Positions 52,429 to 62,206 of a stretch of 64,000 nt of DNA are shown here, piece by piece. Position 1 is the first letter of the stretch, and the number at the start of each line of letters is the position of its first letter. A program made the translations under genes and the position numbers. Origin of the DNA: JAQVCM01 sp040403095. Its GTDB lineage: Bacteria > Bacteroidota > Bacteroidia > Flavobacteriales_D > Crocinitomicaceae. The DNA lies in NCBI GenBank assembly GCA_040403095.1, contig JBBALI010000010.1:39133-103132 (forward strand), in the 5' to 3' direction. The notes below the pieces were generated by a model. It was not told where the DNA came from. It did not search any database and worked only from the letters and a program-made list of their open reading frames with translations.

Positions 52429-52860
52429 ATGAAAAATATTCTTTTAATCGCATTTATCACTTTGAATTTGTCCATTTTTGGGCAAACGAAAATAATCGCG
52501 CTGAAAAGTCACAGTGGAAATTCAGAATTCTTGGAAAACGAAACTGATGGAAACTTCGGAATTTCTCCTGTTAGACTTGATTCAGTGGTGAAAATTGGTC
52601 CAAATTGCATCGTTGAAATCGATAATTTTGGTGGTCGAGATACCATTTTCGAGCATCCGTCATTTTTGAATCCAAACATCACAATTCAAGAACTTAAGAA
52701 CCAATATCCAAGAATCAAATTTATTGGTTTTGAAGAAGATTGGAAGGAATCAAACGGACTAAAAACCAAACCACGTAAAGGAAGCTTATATTTGTTTGGA
52801 ATCTTGCTGTTTGGGATTTTGGTTTCACAATGGAGAAAAAATCCAATTTTAAAAAACTAA
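52429..52860 (+). CDS. Unrecognised exported protein with C-terminal membrane anchor (paralog 1)
   Basis: 143 residues. Signal peptide (MKNILLIAFITLNLSIFGQ), then TKIIALKSHSGNSEF, and a C-terminal hydrophobic helix (SLYLFGILLFGILVSQW) after a basic stretch. The middle holds several Phe/Asn/Gly-rich segments. Paralogous to the next gene: both share TKIIA-KSHSGNS right after the signal peptide and an anchor at the other end. The set of three plus-strand genes looks like one operon. No family recognised; perhaps an extracytoplasmic anchored protein. Confidence 0.55.
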   Translation: MKNILLIAFITLNLSIFGQTKIIALKSHSGNSEFLENETDGNFGISPVRLDSVVKIGPNCIVEIDNFGGRDTIFEHPSFLNPNITIQELKNQYPRIKFIGFEEDWKESNGLKTKPRKGSLYLFGILLFGILVSQWRKNPILKN

Positions 52861-52881
52861 CATCTATTTAAAATAATCAAT

Positions 52882-53373
52882 ATGAAACATTTGATAACTT
52901 CAATATTGTTGACACTAATTTTTAATATTGGTTTCACTCAAACCAAAATCATTGCTTTTAAAAGTCATTCAGGCAATTCGGCTGATTTTGATGCTAGTTT
53001 AGAAAATGACAATTTTGGTGATTTCCCTGAAATGCACCTGATCAAAATTTTTGATACTGTGAAAGTGATTTCTGACAGTCAATTCGTCGAAGTTTGGCAT
53101 CATCAATATTTGGGGACATTTGAGGATTCGACAAGAAAATACTATTACAATAGAGACACTAATTTAATCTCGCCAAATTACAGAATCGACACTAAAATCA
53201 TCAAAGAAAATTATCCTTCATACACTATTTTCAAGAATTATGAAGCGGAGAAGAAAATCAAGAAAAAAAGTAAAACACAAACCAATAATTTGTGGCTTCT
53301 TTATTTAATTGTAGGTGGAAGTTTGACCCCGTTTGTTATTCAATTTTTCAAAGTAAACAAATCTGAAAATTAA
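52882..53373 (+). CDS. Unrecognised exported protein with C-terminal membrane anchor (paralog 2)
   Basis: 163 residues. Signal peptide (MKHLITSILLTLIFNIGFTQ), then TKIIAFKSHSGNSADF, and a C-terminal hydrophobic segment (LWLLYLIVGGSLTPFVIQFF) after a Lys-rich stretch (KKIKKKSK). The middle is acidic and aromatic (VEVWHHQYLGTFEDS). It starts 21 bp after paralog 1 and ends 5 bp before the next gene. Likely faces the periplasm with a single anchor in the inner membrane. No family recognised. Confidence 0.55.
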   Translation: MKHLITSILLTLIFNIGFTQTKIIAFKSHSGNSADFDASLENDNFGDFPEMHLIKIFDTVKVISDSQFVEVWHHQYLGTFEDSTRKYYYNRDTNLISPNYRIDTKIIKENYPSYTIFKNYEAEKKIKKKSKTQTNNLWLLYLIVGGSLTPFVIQFFKVNKSEN

Positions 53374-53378
53374 TTGCA

Positions 53379-54626
53379 ATGATTCAAAAAATCGTGAATC
53401 GAAGTTTGCTGGTTTTTATTGTATTATTTGCAATCACACTGCCTTTTCCTTTGCATTTTTTTCCTTCTTTTGGATTTTTAGTCAGCGATTTTTTTCAATC
53501 CATCAATGAATTTACTGCAACAAACATTTTTGGAATCGACTTTAAGTTCATTTCAAACATAGAATCCGATTCACTGGGACTTTACATTCATTGTTTTCAT
53601 TTATTGCTAATTTCAATATTCCTTGGATTTTGCTGGTCAAAATGGTTTTTGCGATTTTCAGAGAATCAAATCTTATACTTCTTACAGATTTCCGCCAGTT
53701 ACATTTTGGCGTTTTTCTTATTGAAATATGGCTTTGATAAAATTTTCAAAGTTCAATTTTATTTCCCCGAACCAAATACACTTTTTACGCCACTAGGCTA
53801 TTTATCAAAAGATATTCTGTTTTGGTCAACTGTTGGTTCTTCTCACAGTTATTCTGTGATTTCGGGTATTGTAGAAATCATTCCAGCGCTTTTGTTATTG
53901 AGTAGAAAAACCAGACTCTTAGGCGCACTTGTTGCATTTGGTGTCCTTTTACACGTGCTGATTATCAATTTCAGTTTTGACATTTCAGTGAAAATCTTGA
54001 GTTCTTATCTTTTGATTTTATCGCTGATTCTAATTTTACCCTACGCGAAAAGTCTTTCCTCCATTTTTTTCAGGCAAGCAGAAAAGTTTGATAGACCTGC
54101 ATTTGAAAATATCAATCCAACCAAAAATCGATTTCAAAAATTATTCAAAGCAATATTAATTGCTGCTATGCTTTTTGAATCCTTGTATTTTTTCGCAGAA
54201 AACAACATTTACAATGATGATTTAGCGCCAAGACCAAAATTTCACGGTGCATATCAGGTTAAATCTAATTTTGGATTGAAAGCTATCGCCCAGAAAACAG
54301 ATTCCAAATATTTCGGAAAAATTGATTCCATCAAACGAATTTTTATTCACCGCAGGGGATATTTGATTTTGCAATTTCAAGACGAGCATTTCCGCGATTT
54401 TCCTATTGCATTCAATGAAACCAAGAATTCTTGGATGGTAAACATCAAAAATAAGCAAGTGGAAGTTCACATTCATGCTGAAAATCAAAAGTATATTTTC
54501 AATTGGGAAGAAATTCACTTGGTCAATGAAAAACCGATAAAATTCTATTTTAAAGTGGAAACTACCAAAATCGATTTGAAAAAATTGCCTCTTTCAAAAC
54601 CGCTTTTCCATTGGTTTGTGGCTTGA
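53379..54626 (+). CDS. DoxX/MauE-like membrane protein
   Basis: 415 residues. About seven or eight hydrophobic segments fill the first 275 residues, including FLLKYGFDKIFKVQFYFPEPN and GIVEIIPALLLLSRKTRLLGALVAFGVLLHVL, which resemble the DoxX/MauE four-helix core. The last 130 residues are soluble (HGAYQVKSNFGLKAIAQKTDSK ... KPIKFYFKVE) and probably lie in the periplasm. Third gene of the cassette with the two anchored paralogs. Function unknown; homologs are often linked to thiol or quinone redox work. Confidence 0.5.
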   Translation: MIQKIVNRSLLVFIVLFAITLPFPLHFFPSFGFLVSDFFQSINEFTATNIFGIDFKFISNIESDSLGLYIHCFHLLLISIFLGFCWSKWFLRFSENQILYFLQISASYILAFFLLKYGFDKIFKVQFYFPEPNTLFTPLGYLSKDILFWSTVGSSHSYSVISGIVEIIPALLLLSRKTRLLGALVAFGVLLHVLIINFSFDISVKILSSYLLILSLILILPYAKSLSSIFFRQAEKFDRPAFENINPTKNRFQKLFKAILIAAMLFESLYFFAENNIYNDDLAPRPKFHGAYQVKSNFGLKAIAQKTDSKYFGKIDSIKRIFIHRRGYLILQFQDEHFRDFPIAFNETKNSWMVNIKNKQVEVHIHAENQKYIFNWEEIHLVNEKPIKFYFKVETTKIDLKKLPLSKPLFHWFVA

Positions 54627-55769
54627 TTAAAAAATCATTTTTTTAAATTTTTGTCGCAATGCTTTTTTGTAATCCGCTGGATAAGTTCTTTTCCCCGTGA
54701 AAACATCTGTCATTGCTTCAGCAAAAAGTTGACCATACTTAGTGATAAACATATTTCGAATGGTCTGACTTTCGTAGAACATTTTGGCGATCAAAACACC
54801 TGTTTTAAGTTCAGGTAGTAGATTTTTATTCAACTTTTGCAAATAAAGTTCTGCGGATTTACTTTCATCCAAATTACTTTCAATCAAAGCTTCAGCGCAA
54901 AGTTTACCGCTCAAAATCGCATTGGACAAACCCTCCGCAACGATTGGGTCTGCAAAACCAGCGGTATCGCCAGTCAAGAAAACTTTGTTTTTCACAAAAT
55001 AATCTGTTCGCGGAGAAACGGGAATTACAAAACCATGCGCGTCTTCAGAAATGATATTTTCAATGCCCAATGTTTTCAAATAGGCTTGATAAAATGCTTT
55101 TAAATTCAAATTGTCTTTTGATTTTCTCAAAACCCCTACTCCAATCGACAAATGATTTTTCTTTGGAAAACACCATCCATAACCACCAGGAACAGCGTCG
55201 ATGTCAAACCTCACGTCTTTCGAAAGTCTTTCAAAATCAGCTGGTGAAACTTCCACTTCATACTCCAAGGCAGGAATAACATTTCGTGTTTCTTTCCAGC
55301 CGACCATTTTAGCAGTGGCACTCAAAGCGCCGTCTGCAGCAATAATGAATTTTGCTTGTACGATGTCGTTATCAGTATGAATTTGATTTACTTCGCCCAA
55401 TTCAATGGCAGTAACTTTGTGATTTTGCAACAATATTGCACCATTTTCAACCGCTTTTTCTACAATCAAAAAATCAAAAGTGTCACGCATCACCATTGAA
55501 ATGATTGGCGTTTCTCTTTGTGTTGTTAATTTGACGTTCTTCTTTTGAAAGAATGTATCGACTGAATAAAACTCAGCTTCAATGGCACTTGAAATATCAA
55601 AAGGAATCAATTTTCTTCCGCGCTCAACCAAACCTCCGCCGCAAGTTTTATATCTTGGCAAGGTTTCTTTGTCTAAAATCGCAACCGAAAATCCATGTTT
55701 CGCCAACTCATAAGCTGCCATTCCTCCAGAAGGTCCACTGCCAATTACCGCTACATCAAATACATTCAT
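54627..55769 (-). CDS. Geranylgeranyl-reductase-family FAD oxidoreductase
   Basis: 380 residues. N-terminal FAD-binding Rossmann motif DVAVIGSGPSGGMAAYELAKHG (about 4-25), then RYKTCGGGLVERG, the family's second block, and FLTGDTAGFADPIVAEGLSNAI for the flavin ribityl contact. The family saturates isoprenoid chains (BchP/ChlP, archaeal GGR); in this lineage it could act on menaquinone or lipid chains, but the substrate is not known. It abuts the DoxX-like gene on the opposite strand tail to tail with no gap. Confidence 0.85.
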   Translation of the reverse strand: MNVFDVAVIGSGPSGGMAAYELAKHGFSVAILDKETLPRYKTCGGGLVERGRKLIPFDISSAIEAEFYSVDTFFQKKNVKLTTQRETPIISMVMRDTFDFLIVEKAVENGAILLQNHKVTAIELGEVNQIHTDNDIVQAKFIIAADGALSATAKMVGWKETRNVIPALEYEVEVSPADFERLSKDVRFDIDAVPGGYGWCFPKKNHLSIGVGVLRKSKDNLNLKAFYQAYLKTLGIENIISEDAHGFVIPVSPRTDYFVKNKVFLTGDTAGFADPIVAEGLSNAILSGKLCAEALIESNLDESKSAELYLQKLNKNLLPELKTGVLIAKMFYESQTIRNMFITKYGQLFAEAMTDVFTGKRTYPADYKKALRQKFKKMIF

Positions 55770-55854
55770 GCTGTAAAAATAGAAAGTAAATTCAAAATGA
55801 AGAATGAATAGCTGTTTTAAAGCTAGAAAATTAATTTCCTTCCTTTAAAAAACG

Positions 55855-55951
55855 TTTTGTCATACAAAAACTGACATTCCGTCATTTAATCGGAAAAGGA
55901 CATAGCTTAAGCTTTCCATTTTGTCATAAAAACTGCATTTTTTTTCATCGG
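55855..55951. promoter_or_regulatory. dnaK upstream direct repeats
   Basis: Two related blocks, 55855-55893 and 55919-55951. Each begins TTTTGTCATA, continues with AAAACTG and CATT, and ends TCAT...CGG. Start-to-start distance is 64 bp. They lie 55-151 bp before dnaK. Also contains TGACATTCCGTCA (imperfect palindrome) at 55872-55884. A weak -7-like TGACTTTG is at 55961-55968. Candidate heat-shock regulator site; not matched to a known operator. Confidence 0.45.
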
Positions 55952-56005
55952 CACAAAAATTGACTTTGAGAGGGAAATCAAATTGAAAATTAAATAATAA
56001 ACAAT

Positions 56006-57907
56006 ATGGGAAAGATTATCGGTATCGACTTAGGAACTACAAACTCTTGTGTTTCTGTAATGGAAGGAAACGAACCAGTTGTAATTGCTAACTCAGAAGG
56101 AAAAAGAACAACGCCATCTATCGTGGCATTTGTTGAAGGAGGTGAGCGTAAAGTTGGAGATCCTGCCAAAAGACAAGCGATCACCAACCCAACAAAAACA
56201 ATCAACTCTATCAAACGTTTCATGGGTTCATCTTATGATGATATGAAAGCGGAAACAGCAAGAGTTCCTTATGAAATAGTAAAAGGCGACAACAATACAC
56301 CACGTGTAAAAATTGACGACAGAACATATACACCTCAAGAAATCTCTGCAATGATTCTTCAAAAAATGAAGAAAACAGCCGAAGATTATTTAGGGCATGA
56401 AGTTACTGAAGCAGTTGTTACTGTTCCAGCATATTTCAATGACTCACAACGTCAGGCGACGAAAGAAGCAGGAGAAATCGCAGGTTTAACAATCAAAAGA
56501 ATCATCAATGAGCCTACAGCAGCAGCTTTGGCTTATGGTTTAGATAAAAAAGGAATTGACCAAAAAATCGTTGTTTTTGACTTCGGTGGTGGAACACATG
56601 ACGTTTCTATCTTAGAATTGGGTGACGGCGTTTTCGAAGTATTGGCAACAGACGGAGATACACATTTAGGTGGTGATGATGTTGATAATACAATCATTGA
56701 CTGGTTGGCTGACGAGTTCAAAAATGAGGAAGGAATTGACTTGCGTTTAGATCCAATGGCATTGCAACGTTTGAAAGAAGCAGCTGAGAAAGCGAAAATT
56801 GAACTTTCTTCTACAACTTCTTCTGAAATCAATTTGCCATACATCATGCCGGTGAATGGAATTCCAAAACACTTAGTAAGAACTTTACAACGTTCAAAAT
56901 TTGAGCAATTAATTTCTTCTATTGTTGAAAGAACCATCGCTCCTTGTCGTTCAGCTTTGAAAAACGCTGGATTGTCTACTAGTGATATCGACGAAGTTAT
57001 TCTAGTTGGAGGTTCTACAAGAATTCCAGTTATTCAAGATGCAGTTGAGCGTTTCTTCGGAAAAGCGCCTTCTAAAGGAGTAAATCCTGACGAAGTAGTA
57101 GCAGTTGGTGCAGCAATTCAAGGTGGAGTTTTGACAGGTGAAGTGAAAGATGTATTGCTATTAGACGTTATTCCATTGTCAGTAGGTATTGAAACAATGG
57201 GTGGTGTAATGACTAAATTAATTGAATCAAACACTACGATTCCAACTAAGAAATCTGAAACTTTCTCTACAGCGTCAGACAATCAACCATCAGTTGATAT
57301 TCACGTTATCCAAGGTGAACGTCCAATGGCAAATGACAACAAATCTTTGGGTCGTTTCCAATTGACAGACATCCCACCAGCGCAAAGAGGTGTTCCACAA
57401 ATCGAAGTAACTTTTGACATCGATGCAAATGGTATCATGCACATTTCTGCGAAGGACAAAGGAACAGGAAGAGAGCAATCAATCAAAATTGAAGCTTCTT
57501 CAGGATTGAGTGATGAGGATATCAAAAGAATGCGTGCAGAAGCTGAAGCGAATGCAGATGCCGACAAAAAGAAAATGGAAGAAGTTGAAAAAATCAACAA
57601 AGCAGATTCTTTGATTTTCCAAACTGAACGTCAATTGAAAGAATACGGAGACAAAATTCCAGCAGATAAAAAACAACCAATTGAAGATGCTTTGGCTGAA
57701 TTGAAAGTTGTTTTTGAAGCAAAAGACATGGCAAACATGGACGCAGCAATGGACAAATTAAACAATGTTTTCCAAGCAGCTTCACAAGACATGTACAACG
57801 CAGCAAATCCTCAAGGAGGTGACGCTGGTGCTGGTCAACAAGCAGAAGGTAATCCAGCGGATGAAGTGACTGATGTTGACTTCGAAGAAGTGGATGAGAA
57901 AAAATAA
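56006..57907 (+). CDS. dnaK: Molecular chaperone DnaK (Hsp70)
   Basis: 633 residues. ATP-dependent chaperone that folds and protects proteins with DnaJ and GrpE. All Hsp70 signatures are present: IGIDLGTTNSCV at the start, VFDFGGGTHDVSIL (about 190-205, His in place of the usual Phe or Tyr), and VILVGGSTRIPVIQDAV (about 330-346). Substrate-binding domain from about 390; the C-terminal lid ends in an acidic EEVDEKK tail after a Gly/Gln-rich linker. Length usual. No dnaJ or grpE next to it. Followed by a strong terminator. Confidence 0.98.
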   Translation: MGKIIGIDLGTTNSCVSVMEGNEPVVIANSEGKRTTPSIVAFVEGGERKVGDPAKRQAITNPTKTINSIKRFMGSSYDDMKAETARVPYEIVKGDNNTPRVKIDDRTYTPQEISAMILQKMKKTAEDYLGHEVTEAVVTVPAYFNDSQRQATKEAGEIAGLTIKRIINEPTAAALAYGLDKKGIDQKIVVFDFGGGTHDVSILELGDGVFEVLATDGDTHLGGDDVDNTIIDWLADEFKNEEGIDLRLDPMALQRLKEAAEKAKIELSSTTSSEINLPYIMPVNGIPKHLVRTLQRSKFEQLISSIVERTIAPCRSALKNAGLSTSDIDEVILVGGSTRIPVIQDAVERFFGKAPSKGVNPDEVVAVGAAIQGGVLTGEVKDVLLLDVIPLSVGIETMGGVMTKLIESNTTIPTKKSETFSTASDNQPSVDIHVIQGERPMANDNKSLGRFQLTDIPPAQRGVPQIEVTFDIDANGIMHISAKDKGTGREQSIKIEASSGLSDEDIKRMRAEAEANADADKKKMEEVEKINKADSLIFQTERQLKEYGDKIPADKKQPIEDALAELKVVFEAKDMANMDAAMDKLNNVFQAASQDMYNAANPQGGDAGAGQQAEGNPADEVTDVDFEEVDEKK

Positions 57908-57925
57908 ATTCGATCAAAATTTAGT

Positions 57926-57955
57926 AAAGCCGATTCTTAGGAGTCGGCTTTTTTT
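57926..57955 (+). terminator. Rho-independent terminator of dnaK
   Basis: Stem AAAGCCGA / TCGGCTTT with a 10-nt loop and a T run, 18 bp after dnaK. Confidence 0.85.
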
Positions 57956-57966
57956 ATTTGCAAGAA

Positions 57967-59463
57967 TCACAAAACTGCTTCGATTGAAAAATTGGCACCA
58001 CCAAGTGCATTAAAATCCAATTTTCCATCTAATTGATTGACCAAGTCTTTTAAAATTTCGATTCCAAAAGTTTCTTTTTTACTAGCAAAATCAAATCCTT
58101 TTCCATTGTCTTTAATCATCATTAGCAGTTGATTATCTCTTTTTAAAATTTCTATATCGATAATTCCTTTTGTACCAGCTTTGAAAGCATGTTTGTAGGA
58201 ATTGGTGATTATTTCATTTACAATCAAACCCAAAGGAATTGCTTTTGACGCCGAAATTTCAATCTCTTCGATGTGTTTATTTATTGAAATATTTTGATGA
58301 GCATGGGCAAATGAATCGTTCAATTTAGTCAAAATATCATCAATATATTCTTTGAAATTGATTTTCTCAAAAGTTCGACTTTTATTGAGCAAATCATGCA
58401 GCGAAATAATCGATAAAACCCTATTTTGAAGATTCAAAAATAAATCTTCTTGCATTGCATCTTTGCTATTTTGTGCTTCTAAATGAATCAAACTCGAGAT
58501 AATTGCCAAATTATTCTTGATTCTGTGATTGGATTCTCTGAATAAATTTTGCAATTCATGTAAAGCGATTTCTAAATTCGTTTGTGCCTTCTTACGCTCA
58601 TATGTTTCTATCGCCAAGGAAACCATTTGGGCAGCAATTAATCCAAATTTTTGATCTTGTAAAGTCCATTTTTTTTCCTGACCAACATTTTCAAAACAAA
58701 TAACTCCGATGATATCACCTTCAATTCGAATAGGTACATCCATCATCGCATAAATATTGTGGGGAATCAAATAATTGTCTTTCAACTCCTTTGTTAAAGG
58801 ATTCTCCATCGCATTATTTGTAACAATAATTGTTTCATTTTCAAACAATTTAAAATAGTCTGGCATTGAAATACGAGGCAAACTTTCTTGCGTAAAAGGA
58901 ATATGTGCTGATTCATCAAAATTGCCGATACAATCAATTCTTTCTTGTTTTTCATCAATCCGCCAAACATTCACTCTTTTTGTTTCCATTGCTTTGGCAG
59001 ACATTTCTAAAATCTCAAAAATCGCTTCGTGTAAGTTCCCATCTCTGATCTTTCTTGATTTGGAAAAATGTTCGATAGCTAAAGTTTTCTTAAGTATGTC
59101 CCTTTTGGTTTTTTGAAGTTCAGAATCATCTTTCATTGAAAGTAAAATCGATATTTCTCCATCGGATCCAACAAAGGATAAAGCGTTAAGCATCATTGAA
59201 AAAAAATGATTTCCTCTCTTGATATTAAATCGAAAAACATCGGATTTATTTCCTTCAATATTTTTCAACCAAATTTTAAAAAGATTTTCTTCTTCAAAAA
59301 TATAATTGGTGAAATTATTTCCAATCAACTCTTTTTCTCTAAACACTTTTTTTGAATGTTCAGTAATTGATAAAATTTTTGCGTCACGGTCAATAATCAT
59401 CAAAGATTCCTTGAATGGGCGTATCAGATTTTCTAGCAGAAATGGGGTAATTTCTTGATCCAT
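57967..59463 (-). CDS. PAS-GAF sensor histidine kinase (HisKA_2 type)
   Basis: 498 residues, no membrane segment. Domains in order: PAS (about 10-120), GAF (about 140-290), a linking coiled coil, a dimerisation/phosphoacceptor domain of the HisKA_2 class (ESNHRIKNNLAIISSLIHLEA, the His after Asn being phosphorylated), and an ATP-binding domain with NEIITNSYKHAF (N-box) and DNGKGFDF (G1). Cytoplasmic sensor; HWE/HisKA_2 kinases often act without a dedicated regulator. No response regulator adjoins it. Convergent with dnaK. A weak TACCTTTC box lies just upstream. Confidence 0.92.
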   Translation of the reverse strand: MDQEITPFLLENLIRPFKESLMIIDRDAKILSITEHSKKVFREKELIGNNFTNYIFEEENLFKIWLKNIEGNKSDVFRFNIKRGNHFFSMMLNALSFVGSDGEISILLSMKDDSELQKTKRDILKKTLAIEHFSKSRKIRDGNLHEAIFEILEMSAKAMETKRVNVWRIDEKQERIDCIGNFDESAHIPFTQESLPRISMPDYFKLFENETIIVTNNAMENPLTKELKDNYLIPHNIYAMMDVPIRIEGDIIGVICFENVGQEKKWTLQDQKFGLIAAQMVSLAIETYERKKAQTNLEIALHELQNLFRESNHRIKNNLAIISSLIHLEAQNSKDAMQEDLFLNLQNRVLSIISLHDLLNKSRTFEKINFKEYIDDILTKLNDSFAHAHQNISINKHIEEIEISASKAIPLGLIVNEIITNSYKHAFKAGTKGIIDIEILKRDNQLLMMIKDNGKGFDFASKKETFGIEILKDLVNQLDGKLDFNALGGANFSIEAVL

Positions 59464-59577
59464 AGCAATTGATTTCTAGTGAAAGGTACAAATTATTTCG
59501 ATACAAGAAAACTTTAATCAATGGATTTTCAGTTTTTTATAAAATAAAACATTTTTTAACTAAAAATTTAAATAAAA

Positions 59578-59609
59578 CTAAAAAGTCGGAACGAATTCAT
59601 CCCGACTTT
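59578..59609 (-). terminator. Rho-independent terminator of TonB receptor gene
   Basis: Stem AAAGTCGG / CCGACTTT with a 12-nt loop and T-rich stretch on the minus strand, 22 bp after the receptor's stop. Confidence 0.85.
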
Positions 59610-59630
59610 CAGTATTTACGCTAATTGAGA

Positions 59631-62129
59631 TTAAATTTTTATAGTCAATCTTACTAAGAAATTTCTACCAGCTTGAGGGAAATAATAATTTTCATTGATG
59701 CGTTTTCCTCCTGAAATATATCCAAAAGTGTAGCCGTTATTTTCATAGAGTGTATTCAAAATGTTATTCGCCAAAATCCCAACATTCATTTCTCGAATAC
59801 CTATGATTTTAATACAGTAATTCACCATTAAATTATTGGTAAAATATGCATCTAATCTTTTTGATTCATTCGAAGTATTGTCTAAATATTGTTTTCCTAC
59901 GTATTTTGCTTGCCAATTTAAAGTCAAATTTTTGATTGGTTCGAATTGTATACCAAGTGCTGCAATCACTTTAGGAGAAAAGGCGATGTCTGTGTTTGTG
60001 TGTTGAATCACAGTCTGAATCATGTTACCATTCGCATCGTAATTGTCATAATTATCCACATATTCTGTGAAGTTCTGGATTTTATTAGCACTCAAGGTGA
60101 AATTACCTGTCAAACTTATTTTTTTTGTAATCAAATAACCTGCTTCAATCTCTACTCCAGAACGGTAACTTTTTGCCACATTTGCACGATTATAAGAACC
60201 AACGTCATTGATTTGTCCTGTTAAAATCAATTGATCTTTGTAATTCATCAAATAGTAGTTTGCATTCACAAATAATTTTCTTGCATGAAATCTATAGCCC
60301 ACTTCCGCATTTTGCAATTGCTCAGGCTTTGGTCTGCTATAAATCGAACTCTGAACAAAATCGTCTCTCACGGGCTCACGGTTGGCAACACTGAGAGAAG
60401 CATAAAAATTGTTTTTGCTATTCAAATCAAATGAGAAACCAAATTTTGGATTGAAAAATGTAAAAGTTACGTTTTGAGTTAATGGAATTAAATTTCCATA
60501 ATATTGATCGTCTCCAGTGTATTTATAACCGATGTGGCGGATTTGAAGATCAACAAAAAAGTTGAATCTTTTCAATTGATAATTCGCCTTCGCATAAGCA
60601 CTCGCCTCAAATTTATTCGCTTGATTATCATAATAATGTTGATTGATTTCACTTTGTGATGCTGTTCGAGCCCAAATGATTTCTCCAAAATGCTTTCCAT
60701 CATATTGATTGGCTCCACCGCCGACAATCATTTTGAAATTTTTCAAGTTATTGTAAGTCAAAGAGAAAATGGCTCCGTAAAAATTATTGTCTAGCCATCT
60801 TCTGCGAATTAAATCTGTATTTGAAATGGTATCATTTCCATAAAGGACAGGAGTTAATCCGTAAGTTGAAAATGCTTGATTCAATCTATACTGCTCATAA
60901 TAACCAGCTCCATGTGTAAAATGCGCGGCAGTATTTAGTGCAATTTTTGGATTAAAAACATGTGAAAAATGCAGTTGATAATGGTCTTGTTGGTAATTAT
61001 CTGTTTCATTTTGATAAGTATAATAGTTGTATTTTCTTGGATCTGAATTAAATAAATTCACTGAATCTTGACTAGTTTGATAAGTTCCACCAGGATAATA
61101 ATTATTGTAAAAATGTGACAATAAACTGTCTATATTTCCTTTCAATTTTGCTTCAGGAATTCCATTCCAAGCTTGGTAGGTGGTTTCTTTTCCTCCAAAA
61201 ACAATGGCTTTCAAAATGGACTTTTTTCCAACCCATGAACCTGACAGGTAAAATGATTTTAAATTGGATCTGGAACGGTCAACATAGCCATCAGAAACAA
61301 TGCGAGATAATCTTGCATCAACAACAAAATGATTGTTTATCAAACCAGTTCCCACTTTTACAGTGTTTCTCAAAGTGTTGAACGAACCTCCGGAATTATC
61401 CAACTCCACATAGGCTTCTTTGCGGATATTGTCAGACTTGATATTGATACTTGAACCGAACGCAGCTGCCCCGTTAGAAGATGTACCAACGCCTCTTTGC
61501 ACTTGGATATTATCCGAAGAAGACGCAAAGTCTGGCATATTTACCCAAAAAACACCATGTGATTCCGCATCGTTTAATGGAATTCCATTCACTGTGACAT
61601 TCGTTCTTGTGGGATCAACTCCTCGAATTCTTATTCCTGTATATCCAACTCCAGCACCTGCGTCAGAAGTGACAACTGTTGATGGCGTAGATTGCAATAA
61701 ATAAGGCAAATCTTGTCCAAAATTGTTTTGTTGGATTTCCTTTTCACTTAAATTGGTGTAGGTTGTTGGCGTTTTTAGATCAGCTCTAACAGCAGCAATT
61801 TGAACTTCTTCAATCATGAAAGCTGATTGATTCAACACCCAATTTTTCTCCAGATCATTTCCTTTTACCAACAATTTCATCGATTGAGTTTCATACCCAA
61901 AGAAAGAAATTGTTATTTTAATTGAATCATTTCTAAGACCTTTTAGAAGATAATTTCCATCTTTTTCAGTCTGAGTTCGATTATAAGATTTGTCAATACT
62001 TACGGTTGCACCAACAACTGGAATTCCTTCTTGATTGGTGACTTTACCTTTGAGATTGTGTTGACTAAATGCACTGAAAGATGTTATCAGTGCGAGTAAC
62101 GTGGTGATTTTGGTAATCCTTGTTTTCAT
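59631..62129 (-). CDS. TonB-dependent outer-membrane receptor under TPP riboswitch
   Basis: 832 residues. Signal peptide (MKTRITKITTLLALITSFSAFS), then a carboxypeptidase-regulatory-like beta-sandwich (about 25-105: LKGKVTNQEGIPVVGATVSI), plug domain (about 110-220, with TGIRIRGVDPTRTNVTVNGIPLND) and a long beta-barrel ending FPQAGRNFLVRLTIKI. A TPP riboswitch lies in its leader, so expression should fall when thiamine pyrophosphate is plentiful. The receptor is therefore inferred to import thiamine or a precursor across the outer membrane, powered by TonB. Single gene with its own terminator. Confidence 0.92.
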   Translation of the reverse strand: MKTRITKITTLLALITSFSAFSQHNLKGKVTNQEGIPVVGATVSIDKSYNRTQTEKDGNYLLKGLRNDSIKITISFFGYETQSMKLLVKGNDLEKNWVLNQSAFMIEEVQIAAVRADLKTPTTYTNLSEKEIQQNNFGQDLPYLLQSTPSTVVTSDAGAGVGYTGIRIRGVDPTRTNVTVNGIPLNDAESHGVFWVNMPDFASSSDNIQVQRGVGTSSNGAAAFGSSINIKSDNIRKEAYVELDNSGGSFNTLRNTVKVGTGLINNHFVVDARLSRIVSDGYVDRSRSNLKSFYLSGSWVGKKSILKAIVFGGKETTYQAWNGIPEAKLKGNIDSLLSHFYNNYYPGGTYQTSQDSVNLFNSDPRKYNYYTYQNETDNYQQDHYQLHFSHVFNPKIALNTAAHFTHGAGYYEQYRLNQAFSTYGLTPVLYGNDTISNTDLIRRRWLDNNFYGAIFSLTYNNLKNFKMIVGGGANQYDGKHFGEIIWARTASQSEINQHYYDNQANKFEASAYAKANYQLKRFNFFVDLQIRHIGYKYTGDDQYYGNLIPLTQNVTFTFFNPKFGFSFDLNSKNNFYASLSVANREPVRDDFVQSSIYSRPKPEQLQNAEVGYRFHARKLFVNANYYLMNYKDQLILTGQINDVGSYNRANVAKSYRSGVEIEAGYLITKKISLTGNFTLSANKIQNFTEYVDNYDNYDANGNMIQTVIQHTNTDIAFSPKVIAALGIQFEPIKNLTLNWQAKYVGKQYLDNTSNESKRLDAYFTNNLMVNYCIKIIGIREMNVGILANNILNTLYENNGYTFGYISGGKRINENYYFPQAGRNFLVRLTIKI

Positions 62130-62206
62130 TTTTTTTTAAAAATTTAACAAGAATAAGGGGCTAATTCTCTGATTGTGAATAATTAGCAATTAATAATAAA
62201 GTATCA

